64,000 bases of DNA from Ctenosaura bakeri (Eukaryota > Chordata > Lepidosauria > Squamata > Iguanidae): assembly GCA_948474755.1 (NCBI GenBank), contig CAOLHI010001812.1:124001-188000 (forward strand). Direction: 5' to 3'. Positions 1 to 13,200 of the stretch are shown here, piece by piece. Both the position numbers and the translations under genes were made by a program. Every line of letters begins with the position of its first letter. The first letter of the stretch is position 1. A model generated the notes under the pieces. The model worked only from the letters and a program-made list of their open reading frames with translations, did not search any database and had not been told where the DNA came from.

Positions 1-1107
1 ACATTTTAGAAAGATAGGTTTAGTAGGCTTTTTTAGAAGATGAGTGCTCAAATTAGGGAGTGATTTGCTTCCTCTTATATCTAGATCAGCTTTCTAAATT
101 ATACACAAATGACATAAGTCATAAAGGTTTCCCTAGGCAACACAGGGGAAGCAGTCAAAAGGACAGACGCATTATGCATCAAACATTGATTCAGAGCAGT
201 TTACAATGATACAATTAAAGGTACAGCCCAAGTCAAATAATTAGACACAGAGCTAAATGCAGCAGATAAAACTCATAAATGTATCACTTAGAAAGTTCTG
301 GTGAATAAAGAAATATTCATCTGTTATCAAAATGATGATAATGGTGCTAGTACCTCAGTCTACCTGTAACTGCAGCACCATAACCAAAAATGTTTCTCTC
401 TCTAGCCAAACTCTGTAGAACTCTGAAAGAGAAGGCAATCAAAAAAGGAGAGCAGCTAATGATCTTTAGGTACAAGTAAGCTAATATGGAAATACTTGTA
501 TCCCAAGAAAGAGTCTAACTCATTTATGGCTTTGAAGTTAACTATCTAATCCTTTGAGCTAGGATTAGAGAAGAACAGACAGTACATTTCGGGATATGGA
601 TATCCATGGCTAGACAATTCTGTCAAGGAATCACTGCAGTTGATGATAGTTGGTCAAAGAACTCTGAACCACAGCTAAAACTTCAGTGTCTTGTGACAAA
701 AGCATAACCAGGAGAAACCCCAAGCCATACAGTGCTCTTGCTCAGGAGGAGTGCAACACTCTCTAGAATACTATTTGGGCACCCACAATACCTCCCTCAT
801 CTCAGGATTCAATTCAGTTCATATATCCTTGGTGTAACTGAAAGTACTGTGTACATTTCTTTGATATATTGCTGGTTGAAACTGCAATGGTCAAAATGAA
901 AGGGTTAACTTTTCTGTCTAGAGAGGCTGGTCAGATAACATAAAGAAGCTAGGAAGTGTGGGAACAAGAATCTTTCTTCTAACTTAAGCCGTTCATACAA
1001 ATATGAATTTTCAAAAGTTAGCCACAGCTTATCTTTTAAGTCTCAAAACCATTATTTCATTTACATAGAGCAAGAAAGGGTGAATATATCTTTGTTGTCA
1101 TTTCCAG
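1..1107 (+). other. Intron 1 of TGM4 copy A (5' part of gene outside window)
   Basis: No coding exon is supported here. The exon at 1108 begins with a phase-1 acceptor, so a short first coding exon must lie upstream. In copy B the equivalent intron is about 1.96 kb long, which would put exon 1 of copy A roughly 0.9 kb before the window. I see no clear repeat in this stretch apart from AT-rich sequence. Confidence 0.6.
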
Positions 1108-1287
1108 AGGGTTCTCTGACAGCCATTGGAGTTGATTTCCTCATAAAGGAAAATACTCTTCTCCATCATACCAATAAGTTTAAGAATGATAGCCTGATTG
1201 TTCGGCGTGGACATGAGTTTAAGCTGAAGGTGACATTTAGCAGGGATCTGGAAGACAATGATGATGTCATCCTGAAGCTCAGCACTG
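1108..1287 (+). CDS. TGM4: TGM4-A exon 2 (N-terminal beta-sandwich)
   Basis: The acceptor is TTTCCAG and the donor GTAAGC. The exon is 180 bp, enters in phase 1 and leaves in phase 1. It encodes the start of the transglutaminase N domain, including [12 protein letters not shown] and the RRG motif that precedes the second strand. Copy B has an exon of identical length at 34276. Confidence 0.92.
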
Positions 1288-4200
1288 GTAAGCAAGAGGA
1301 TCTTGATTTGGTCTATTAAAATAAGTCTAGGAATGCATGTGTAATCTTCAGAAATTCCTTAATCTGGAACTAGAAAACCACAAAGGGTTTCAATCAGAAC
1401 ACAAGTACAAGACAATTCGTGGAGACTGTTTTAATTTTCAGAATGATTTTAATTTCAAATTCAATGGCATTTTACTAAAAAGTGGATGGATTGACAGGAC
1501 TAAAATGATAACAAGTGGAGTCAAAAATAGGTCACTAAGAAGGTGGAGGAATGGACAATTTGTGCTGTATACGGATATCTTTTCAGAAAATCCATGGGAT
1601 TTCCAGATAGTGTCTCATTCAGGCATTCAGATTTAATTATTTTCAACAGTATAACAATATGTTAAGAGCTCAGGCTTTTATACCTTGGAGGAGGAACAGC
1701 AGATTACATTTATTCAAGATACAAACACACACATGCACGCACATTTAGTTAAAATTAGGAGTCATTTATTATTCATTTAGATCTTGCCTTTTGCCCTGTT
1801 TGGGGCTCAAAGTGATTTACAACAGATTAAAAAACATGTATTTAAAAAATCACAAAATGCAAAAGTTATAAAGAGATTAAACCATCAAAAAATTAAAATC
1901 AACCAAAACATAAGCTATTAAAAACACACACACCTGTGCATATCAGCATAGCAAATTAAAAAAGAATATCCAGCATACAATTTAGCTGGGATGGGCCTTA
2001 TAGAATCAATCATCAGTCACCTGTTCAAACAGAAAAGTCTTTCCTTGTCTGCAAAAAAGGAAGTAGGGAGGTGACAGTTTGAATTCTCATAAAAGAGAGT
2101 TCCAGAGCCTGGTGTTACTCTAGTTATGACACGTTTGGTGAGAGCACTAGATATCATTTTGATATCAAACAATTCAGCCTTTGCTTGACCTTTTTCAGCC
2201 ACCCCGCTCCACAAGTTTGCGAAGTTCTCCAGACAAGCACATACAGGGTGCGGCTGTAATGGTTTTGCATTCCAGACCCCATTGAGGCCAACAACTCAAG
2301 CCTCTCTCATCGCTTCAGGGAACTCCTCACTGCAAACCTTACAATAAATGCACAGCTCTCAGCCGGGCTAGTCCTTTCAGACAGGACATTTACATACTGA
2401 CCAAACTATTGTCGTCGAGCGTTAAGCTCATCATGCAAACTTGACCTTTTCCAACTCCTTCGTCCAGCTCCAAATTTCCTTTGTTTTCACCGAGCATGGC
2501 ATAGCTGGTAGGCACAAACTCCCCTATAAAAACCCCTAGTTTCCAAGCGGTATTCGAACTACTTTGGACTTCCATCCCACCTTGCTGCCGGTTGTCTAAG
2601 GGAACTCCCCTCAGCTAACCACGCTGAGCTTTCTCTCCCGGAACCCCGCTTCTCTCCAGGACTACGAGAACAGGTGTTGTATCACCCGCTCCCTTGAAAC
2701 TCTCCGTTTCTATTTCTTAGCTAGTTAGTATTCGTCTTGTCTTCCGTGTTGCTTGTTCTTAATAAAAATCATTGTTTGTTACTTTAAAACTTGTCTAACG
2801 GCTCTCTGACCTGACGCTGTAGACATTGGGCAAAAGATCCTAGCTGCTGTTGCCCTGCCTCTCGTTTAGCCTGCGAGAGTGCTCTAGCTTAATTCCCTCA
2901 GTTTGTGTTTTTATTTGGTAATTTGGGTGCCCCTCCCAGGACCCCCAATACACAGGGTAACACTGGGAGCAGCTACTGAGAAGGCCCTCTCATGCATTCC
3001 CATCAGATGTATCTGTGAGAGTGGTGAGACAGAAAGAAGGGCCTTCCCAGCAGATCCCAAAGCATGGGCAGCTTCATAAAGAAGACTATAGTTGTTCAAA
3101 TAACCTGGAGCTGAGATATATAGGGATTATAGGTCAAAACTGGCCAGCAGCTAGTGAAATTGCTACAATAATAGAGTTGTATGCTCCCTCTAGTAAGCAG
3201 TCTGGGTTTAGCTCTTTGGACCGGCTGAAGTTTCCAAACAGTCTTCAATGGCAACCCCATGTACAGGGCATTATAGTAATTGAACTGTGCTGTAACTAAG
3301 GAATGTATTCCCATAGCCAGATCTGATGCCTCAAGAAATAGTGCAGCTGGAGCACAAGCTTTAACTGTGTAGATGCACTCTTAACCGCCATTGAAACTTG
3401 AGCTTCCAGCCGCAGTGTTAAATCCAGGAACACACCCAAGCTGCAGACCTGCATTTTTAAGGAGAGCATAATCCCATCCAACGCAGGCTGAATCCCTGTT
3501 CCCTGATCTGCTTTTCGAAGAAGAAAAAAATAGGACTCTGTGAATAATTGTAACAAAATTACAAATACTGTGCTGCTATTAATGGGATAGTGGCAGTTGT
3601 GTCTTCAGCTCCACATACATTTATTACTGGCCTCTCTTCCTGAGCAGGTAAGGCTGCTCTGTCTCTTCCTCTTCTCTTTGCCATACTGTGGATAAATGGG
3701 GGCTGGGGGCTTCCATGTTAGTGGGCTTCACTCTGAACTTTAAGGGAACTATCCAATGTGCTGAACTCATTTGGTAAATTGGGTTCAGAACCTTAGATTG
3801 AGTTCAGAGTATCCACTACCTCCCTGATTTTGATGGAACCTGCTGCCACTGCTGCAGTTTTTCCTTGATTCCATCCTCAACATCTCTCCTACACTCTCCT
3901 GCTATTGCTACTCTTGTGTTTCTCCTCAGCTGCTCCACTCCTTTTCTTCTCCAACCACATCTCCTCTCTCTGTATTCTTCCTCAGCACCAACACTCATGT
4001 TAAAAGACAAACATAGAGCATACAACTCCCACACCAGCTTTTTCTCTCTCCATTGTTGCCCCTTTTCACACAGTTCAGTGTTAAAGGCCCTGAGGGGAAG
4101 GAGTTGCACAACAGTGTTTTCTCAAACCTCTTGGACCAAGAATAATACATACTGCTCATTTTTTAAAAAAATTCCTCACTACAAGGGTTTTTATTAATCT

Positions 4201-7200
4201 ACTGATTATTTACCTTGTCCCTTTTTAATATTATGCTTTACTTCTATACTTAGTTTAATCACATTTTAACAATAACATCTTATACATCTTTATTCATGTG
4301 CTTGTACATGCTCTTACCAGTATTTTTAATTTTTGCAAGCCATTTTGAGTCTCAGTGGGCAGAGGAGGGGCAGGAGATAAGTCAGTGATAGGCAAATGGC
4401 AGCTTCTTGTCCACATGCAGCCCCCCCCAGGTAAAAAAACAAATGTCCAAATGCTCCCAAATGCCCTCTAGAGTTTGTGTTTGCGATTATTTAATTGATT
4501 ACTTAATTCATTTATATTAAGTGAATATTAATTCATTCCCACTAGACCAGCAGTCAAGGGAAAAGTCTGAAAAAAAGTCCTGTTGCCATTTTATTCTCTG
4601 TTAACATTTGTTGATGTTACACTTGATAAATTTATAATAGGTGAAAAGCCGTTGCAAGATAATGGGACACTTTTATCTTTGAATACAAAGTGTGGAAAGA
4701 ATGATCAAGGATGGCATGCTAAGATCTGTCAAACAAGCAGGACAGAGGTACGTACATTTGTGTTTTCCTACACTGAAATGTCCAGTTGGAAAACCTGTTG
4801 ATTTATATCTTATAGTTGTTATAAAGAAGGTGTTGTTTTCATACTGGACATGACAAGTGTCCATTATGGTGAGTCTTTCCATAGTTTTTTCTTAATGGTG
4901 CCAAGAAGGACTACTGACACACCTGGGAATCATGAAGGGTGAATATATTTTTGGAGATATAATCTTGGGAAGGGTCGCTGCTGTCAACTTTCCTCTTTCC
5001 CCAAAACATTCCAGGTTAACTAGGTTAACCAACACCCCAGGTCACAAAACGTAATTAAGAAGAAACTAATTTTGAAGCTAAAATATCTTTAATAATCCCA
5101 ATTACAGTGTACCTGCTGAAATCGAAGGGATTTATGCAAATAGTGACTATTAAGTCTCATTCATTTGAACGGATCTACTCTACTTGCGATTAACATTAAA
5201 TCTAGCCCAGTGTGTCCAAGGAGTATGTATTACATATACTAATAGGCACAGTATAACTGGAAAACCACATTTAAAAATAGATGCATTATGGAAAATAAAC
5301 TAACAGCTTTCTCTATTTCTTCCCTATAGAGAAATTTCAGGACTTCTGCTTGCAAAAAGTTACTTTTAAAGTACAGCTCCCCAAATCCTCCATCAGCATG
5401 ACCATAGATCATACTAGATAGGACAATGGTTCTTAACCTTCCTAATGCCGCAACCCCTTAATACAGTTCCTCATGTTGTGGTGACCCCCAACCATAAAAT
5501 TATTTTCGTTGCTACTTCATAACTGTAATTTTGCTACTGTTATGAATTGTAATGTAAATATCTGATATGCAGGATGTATCTTCATTGTTACAAATTGAAC
5601 ATAATTAAAGCATAGTGATTAATCATAAAAACAATATGTAATTATATATTGTGAAATATTTATTTCTAATTACATCTCGGGGGACTACACAAGCTTCTTG
5701 TATGTGCCTTCAAGTTGTTCCTGACTTATGTTGACCGTAAGGTGGGCCTACCATTGGGTAGGAGGATAGGTGAAATGAAAAGAGGGCAAGTAACTGCAAT
5801 GCAAAATTCAAGCAAAAAGTTTCCAAAAGTAGGCTGGAAAGAGAGAGAGAAGACTGCCCATCAAAAGGAGGTCTCCCCCTTGTTCTGAAATAAACTCCTC
5901 TTACAGGCCCGGCCAGGAATCCCTGGGGTAGCATGACGAGCTCCCCACCTCTGCCAAAGGGGCTGAGGCCTGTGCCGGGCTGCCGCCGAGCCTGCTCACT
6001 GAACCCCGCGGAGCGCCGGGCTGCCTGGAAGCTGCTCCAACTTGCAGCTCTCTTTCCCAGCTGATGGACGCCCCCGCTCCGCACAAGGCCTCCGTCAAAA
6101 CACCTCCCCCCTTCTGCAACCCGCCGACCCTGCCCCCCTCCCTGCCCAGTGCCCATGCGAACGGCACCCAATCGGGGCATTTTTGCAGCTCTCCGCCTCT
6201 CTTCTGAGTCAGTGATACCGGCGACAAAATGGCAGCCCTGGAAGCTGGCAGTCGTGCTCGGCACACACGCAGGGGCAGGGGCAAGGGAGGGGGCCTGCGG
6301 GCTCAGAGCCCTCCCCAACACCGTTCCCCCCACATTCCCATGATAGCAAACCCAGTGCGAGGGCGGGTGGTGTGTCTCCTTCTGCCTCTCCGCCGCTCGC
6401 CCAAAGCACGGGCGGGAAAGACAACGCAAGCCGCCTGCGGTGAAGGTGCTGCAGGCACCGAGAGCCCAGAGGGACGGAGGGGGCGAGCCCAGCAAGAGGT
6501 GGTGCCGACCAGGCTCTCCCCTCTCCATGCAAAGCGCAATCCCTCTTCCTGTTGCGGGATGCCCAGAGCTTCCCCGCTCGCCCGCAGCCCTATTCCCGCT
6601 GCAGGGCCTCGCTCCAGGCGTGGGCTTGGCCGCCCTTCTTTCCTACCCAGCACTTGCTCGCTCACCTTGGCAGCTCCACGGGGGGAGGAAAAGATGGCGC
6701 TGTGTCCTACTTCAGAGCCCTCCCGCCTGCCTGTCTGCCTGCCTGCCTGCCTGTGCTCGGCTGCCACACCGAGGAGCAAGAGGAGGAGGTGGCCCAAGCG
6801 AGAAAGGACGCTGGCAGGGCGGCAGCGGCGGCGAGGAGGAGGGGGTGGCACTCCTCCAACAGCGCAACCCCCCCACACCTGGAGCAACAGCCGCCTCCTC
6901 TCCCCTCCTCCCAGTGCAGGGTCTCCTCTCCCCACCTCCGCCTTCATGCTCCGGCTCCATGCTCTCTCCTCTCGCTCTCTCCACCTCCGGCTCCACCAAT
7001 GCCTCCCCACCTGGCAGGGAAAGACAGGGAAATGTCCCCACATGTGCCCAGCACACCTCCTCTCCCCTCCTCCCAGCACGGGGTCTCCCCACCTCCGCCT
7101 TCACGCTCCAGCTCCATGCTCTTTCCTCTCGGTCTCCCCACCTCTGCCTCCACACCCAACAGGGAAAGACGGGGAAACATCCCCACACGCGCCCAGCACA

Positions 7201-10200
7201 CCTCTCTCCCCTCCTCCCAGTGCGGAGTCTCAGAATCAGCATTCCCACTGGCAGTGAGGCCACCTTCTTTCAAAAGGGGGCGGGGTGGGATAGAGGAGCA
7301 GCGACCCCTGTGAAATGGTAATTCGACCCCCAAAGGGGTCGTGACCCACAGGCTGAGAACTGCTGAGCTAGGGGATTCCAGGAACTGTAGTCCCAAAAAG
7401 TAATTTTTCCCACATTCTGCGTCAAACCACTGTTTGAATTTGATGAGCAGAAGAATCAACTGTCTACCAATATAGATAAGGTGAAAGCTCAAAATCATTT
7501 GCACTAGGGATCATGAAACAGCAGCCAAATGAGGCGGTTTCCTCTCTTGAACAGCCTTTTTCTGGAGAAATGCAGTGGAACTAGAACAGCAAACAAAAAT
7601 AGTTCTTTTTTTTACTACCTGCTCTTTTGATGACCTTTTACTTAAAACCCACATATGACCAAGGCCACAGTCCACTGTTAACCCCTCAAGAGGCAGGACT
7701 TTCTTCAAGTTGTTGTTCTCTGTGTCCCACCCCCTGTCCCCATTTGGCAATGGCAGGGAGCACACTTTACCAAGCAGTGCCAGGCAGACAAAGACTTTTG
7801 CTGTAATTTCCTACAGTGCCCTGCAGTGAGGCTACAGTAGAGGCACTCTGGAAAATTTAAATGACAGGTAGATTCACTTGGTGATGTTCTGGACCACTAA
7901 TCTCAAGTCTCAATCTTTGGGGGAAAGGTGAGGTTTAGAGTGTGTGTGTTCTGCAAAAAAAAGTGGGGAAGGGGCAAAACAGGCTTCAGTGGTACTGTTG
8001 GGAGAGAATGGATGCAGTCATTTCTATGTCATCTCCTGAAAAGTCCAAGAAATGGTATTTATGTACACTCCTTGAACTGAGGTGTCTTCACACTATACGA
8101 ATATAGCACTATATTTCTATATTAATTGTCATAGTTCTACCCTATGAAATCCTGGGATTGGCAGTTTAAGGAGAGGCATTTAGAAGCCGCAGCCAAAGAG
8201 CTCCAGGGTCTCACTAAACTACAAATCCCAGGATTCAGTGGGATAGATTAATGATAATTAAAGTGGAATCATAGTGCTATATTTGTACCGTGTGCAAGGA
8301 CCCATATAAATGTTTTCTATGTCATATTTGCTATCATGAGTTTATTGTAGTATTTCTGATAGTTTGGGGTAATTAAGGAAAAGAGCATCCGGTACATTCA
8401 CTGGATGATTGTTTATTCACATTTAGGCAGAGCAGTGACTGCGACACATCCTCTTCTGTTATAACATTGTGGCGATCTCATATTTTTTTCAGTGTCTCAT
8501 TTCTGTGATGAGTCCAGCAGATGCAATTATTGGAAAATACATTCTGGATGTGGTAACAGGGCCTAATGTTTATCGCCCTGAAAAGAAGCTTTTCTATGTA
8601 TTGTTCAATCCTTGGTGTAAAGGTAATCAACACAATCTAAAAAGCTTTGATTTCTACCGGTGATGTATAAGATATGTCTTTTTGGGTGACTTTCTCCTTA
8701 AACCAGTATGATTTCATTATCCAATAATTATCTATAAAAATGTTTAATAACATTATTGGGTTGTAGCTACTCACAGGGTTATTATAAGATCACAATGACT
8801 GTTTAAACAAAAAGAGAGATGCTGCAAAAACAAAATCCTACCAGCAATGCAACCCTTCAAACAGAGTTTGGGTTCTTCACTTTTCACTCAGGAGTGCTAA
8901 AGTGGGACAGCTATTATTCACTCCATAGTGAAATAAGAAGATATCTCTGCCAAAATCATTTCAGAAGGCATAAGCTACCACAGAGCTGGCCTTGCCATTA
9001 GGCATTGTGAGCTGGCTATTATAGGCAGCAGTTCTGCAGCACTGTGAGAAGATAGAAAATTGTTATTGACAATATTGTTATATTGTTTGATGGGGGTAGA
9101 ATTGCTTGTGGAATTCTCTTTGTCATTCACCAAAGCAGTATGGTTTGCTTTGTGTAATATCCCCTTTGATTTGCAAGAAGGATTACAGGTCTGCCTCAGT
9201 CATAAGGTGTCTTGGGACAGCCATGAGCTGTTGTTCCCTGATGGGTTGACTATCCCTCCAACTTAGAGTTAGAACACAAAAGATGCAACACAAACTGCTA
9301 TTTTACAGGAGGAGACCCGTGTCTAATGCGCCTCTCCTAGATGGGGCAAACGTGTTTGAAGTGATGGTATTTTTGCTTTTCACATTAAAAAAAGAGACCT
9401 GAAAGATGTTTTTGCAATCACACAGCATTTTAGGCCAACCCCTGCCCCCTTTTCCACAGTATTCGGGAGTTTTTTGTAATTATCTGAAAGATGGGTTCAT
9501 TTAAAAATAAATATATTTCCTTGTCACATGAATTGTGAGGATCAATGCAGTTGTGTACAATCTTTCACCTCTTCCTATTTTCAGAACGTTTCTGCACTCT
9601 GCAAATATATTTTTTTAACTGATTCTAAAGTGAGATTAGTGCTAAAGAGCTATCTTCCAACAATGTTATTACTGCATTGTGAAATACCAACTCCTGCTCT
9701 CTCCTTCCCCTCTCCACTATTCAGTTTTAGCTGGGTTTAATGGTACTCCCAGCAAAGAAAAATGTTAAATCAGAAAGTGGGACCCTTATTGCAGATTTTC
9801 TCTCACTTTACTTTAGACGAAAGCAAATACAGCTGAGAGGATTTGGTGGTGCTGGGGGAGCTTTTGTTGTTGTTGTTGTTGTTTGCCTTCAGGTCCTTAC
9901 TAACCTATGGCATCCCTAAGGCGAACCTATTGTGGGGTTTTCTGGGGCTGTGATGTGCCCAAGGTCAGCCAGTGGATTTCCATGGCCAAGCAGAGAACTG
10001 AACTTTGGTCTTTAGGGTCATAGTCCAGCACTCAAACCACTCACTGAGGGCTTTGTTATATTGCAAGCACAGCAAGATATTGCAAGCATTATTGGACACT
10101 ACCATTTTACCATTAAGGCACTTTTTAACCCTATGAATTTGTTGTGGAGATTGAAGATTACACTACACTCTGCTACAACTAATAAATCAAGCAAAAACAA

Positions 10201-13200
10201 AACACAACTGCAATATAAAAGGGGGTAAGGGCATGCAGAAGTAACAGCAAGATCCATCTAAATATGCTCCGGTACTTCTTACCATGTTCCGCAATCTAGA
10301 GGAGCCTTCTGTTGTCTTATTTGTCTCCACTGTCTACCAAAGGTGCTTGGTTTCTGACAGCCATGTTGTCTGTCCCTCTTTGAAAGTCTTTTTTTTTCCA
10401 GGCCAACATTCTTACAGTTGACAAAAAAAAAAAAGTAACACATTTCTGTGTTTCCTTTAAGCGGATTCTGTTTTCATGCCTGGTGAAGCTCAGAAAGCTG
10501 AGTACGTCCTCAATGATACTGGATATCTGTATTCATTATCGAGAAAGGACGAAGTGTCTCCAAGGTCTTGGAAATATGGGCAGGTAAGAAAAGTAACAGA
10601 TCTCTTTCCTTTTGTTTGTCCTTTGGATATATTAAGCTGCCACTGTCATTTCACTTGCTTAAAGGTGAATTTAAAATAACATGGTAAGAATGAAAGAGGG
10701 GAGGATATACACACCTGAATAAGTGCTTGTTGAGAAAATAGGATGCAAATCTTTCTAGCCATTCCTGCTTCAGCAGAACTGGGAGTCCCATGAATTAAAA
10801 TACCATGGCAGAGACTGCAATAAATGCACCCACAAGGCAGGCCCTGCTATGCAGTACTGTGAAGGATGTTAGATAAGTGTATGAGCTGGTTCTGAACGGT
10901 GCAGCTTTGGTATAGGTAGCTTTAGTACAAGTCTTGAATTGCCTCTGTCTTCGCTGCAGATGTATATGTCTTGAACACCATCATTTCCCAGCATGGCAAA
11001 ATGTTTTGGAAATACAAATGAATGGTACAAAATATATTTTTTAAAAAAAGTGCAAGCTCTCACTTTTGCCACCCAGAGAAGGGGATGGTTCTCCTTTTTT
11101 TTTTTTGGATAAAAGTCAAGGTAGATAATTAACCCTTATCAAAAAAGAACCATCCCTGTCTCTGAGTAGAGTGACAAAAAGGCTTTTTGAATGCCTCGGT
11201 GCAAAAATGGCAGCAGCCAAGGGCAGCTGGTTGCCTGAGGTGGCAGCTTCTCTGGCCATTTCCGCACTAGACTGTTATAGTGCTATTATTCCACTTTCAA
11301 CCTCCTATGGAATCCTGGGGTTTGCAGTTTAGGGAGGGGTCCCAAAGGCCCCTGCTGAATGACCCTTGACTTATTCATGGGTCATATCAAAATCCATAAT
11401 TTTGGCCTCAAAACCTGCCCTCATACATGAGGTCAGCTCATACATGAGCGGATACACTATATCTCATGAATCGTATTTTACTAGTTCAGTGTCTGCCTTG
11501 ATTACACTTATCAGCTTATGAACTCTGATTTGAAGCTCTTTAAATCATTATTCTCTATGTCTTTTTAAATTTCTAAATGCAGTCCATTAGGTGTGCTATT
11601 CTGTTTCATTGACAGAAATGGGTTTAAGAATCCATTTCATCTTCCCTAAATAGGCAAGCTAATATATGTAGGAGCAGCACACAAATCTCTCTATAGGATA
11701 ATTCCAGATAGAGGGCTCCTAACATTCTGTCTATGTTTATATCAAGTGTAAGTCTTTATTAGATATATTTTGCTACAGCTGCAGTCCCCTCCAACTGTCC
11801 CGATTTAGCAAGGACAGTCCCAATTAATCCTCTGTCATCCCACTTCTTCAGCTGCTTTTAAAATGTCCCAGTTTCATTCTCCTCCTCTCACTTTCCCCCT
11901 TTGTCCTCAGCTTACTTCAGCTGCTACAAACTGAGTTCAAATTGCAAAAGTAGTTTGTACTCAATTAATTCAGCAGGGGAAAGGAAGATTTTTTCATCTT
12001 GACCTCACTTGTTTTAACCTTTGAAATCTTGGAGGGTATCATTTTGTGTTGCTTTATAAATGGAAAGCTTACTAGACATGCATAGCAAATGCTTTTTTTA
12101 TGAGCAGCATAGGTGGCAACATTGGCCTCAGAACCAGCTCTGCCTCTATTTCGGTATTATTTCTGAAAGATAGATAGATAGATACATAGATAGATGTCAG
12201 CCATGTTTGCTGTAAGTCATGGAATCCTTTTCACAGGCACAGCATGCCTTCAAAAGACTTAAGAAGTATTTAAACACAAGTTAACAGTGCTTTGTGTTGT
12301 GTTTAGTAAAGGAAAGCAAGTTTTTTTTTAGCAATAAACAACTTAAAGAGTGACCAGACTTTGCTCTCTACCACAAAACAGTTTGAGGAAGACATCTTGG
12401 ATTGCTGCATGTACCTTCTGGAAAAGAGTCAACTTGGACCAAATGACAGAAGGGATCCCGTGAAGATAACCAGAGCCATGTCAGCAATGGTATGTCCATT
12501 AATAAATACTTTTTGTATTCTTTTTGTTCAGAGGAAGAAAACAGTCTTAGCCTTAGCAAATCAGAGTTAATGTAAATTTTCTCACAAGGGAAGCAAACAT
12601 TTCCCTTGTCGCTGCACTGTGCTCCAAGGCTTTATTTTATTCTCTTTATTCTGTACTCCAAGGCTTTATTTTATTCTGTTTTATTCTGTTTATTTTATTC
12701 TGTTTAACGTAAAAGGCAGCATTTTTTTTAAAGAATTAACAAATAAGTATTTAGCTTGCTGGTACTGTGAAAAAAATATCTCATTAAGAAGCTAAGAAGG
12801 TGGGTTTCAAATATCTCATTAAGAAGCTAAGAAGGTGGGTTTCTATGCAGGAATTATGTCATAGCAGCAGATCACCAGAATCTAGGGAAAGAGTTTGCAT
12901 GTTGAAAGCTTTTTTGGTCATTATTTTATTTTGTGATATTCAGGTTTGTTGTACACTGCCTTGGGAGGGTTCATCCTAAACAATAGTTCACAAATTATAT
13001 AAATACATAAACATACAAAATGACAATCTGCCTTACATTGAACCCAAGGCATTTCCAAGGAAGGGGTTTGTAAGAGGTGTCCTATGCAAGAATTTGGTCA
13101 AGGTAGCACATCAGTAGCTTCAGGTTCAAATGAGCAGGGAGCAGGTATTTACAGTGGTGGCAACTTTTCTGTGACTCTCCATCCCAATAGAGGCCTGCCC

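Larger units (their letters stand above)
5424..7365. mobile_element. hAT element with SPIN-type ends enclosing about 1.6 kb of GC-rich DNA
   Basis: The left end (5424 to about 5685) begins CAATGGTTCTTAACCTTCC and continues with the sequence of the SPIN/URR1 group of hAT transposons, which I recognise from mammals and lizards. The right end (about 7300-7365) is the matching terminus, ending GAACTGCTG after CGACCCCCAAAGGGGTCG. The terminal repeats start CARYRGTTCT. The flanking 8-mers AGATAGGA and AGCTAGGG match at 6 of 8 positions, fitting the 8-bp duplication of hAT elements. No transposase is visible. The interior (about 5690-7260) is foreign to the SPIN ends as I remember them: it is GC- and CpG-rich with a short-period repeat near its right side. 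Confidence 0.72.

Noticed and set aside
459..469. Possible first coding exon of TGM4-A (ATGATCTTTAG followed by GTACAA)
   Set aside because: It would leave two bases, but exon 2 needs an exon ending with one extra base. It also has no similarity to the copy B start.
5710..7321. Several long overlapping open frames on both strands (up to 342 residues)
   Set aside because: They are Pro/Arg/Ser-rich, low in complexity, open in many frames at once and contain tandem repeats. GC-rich composition explains them; no domain was recognised.
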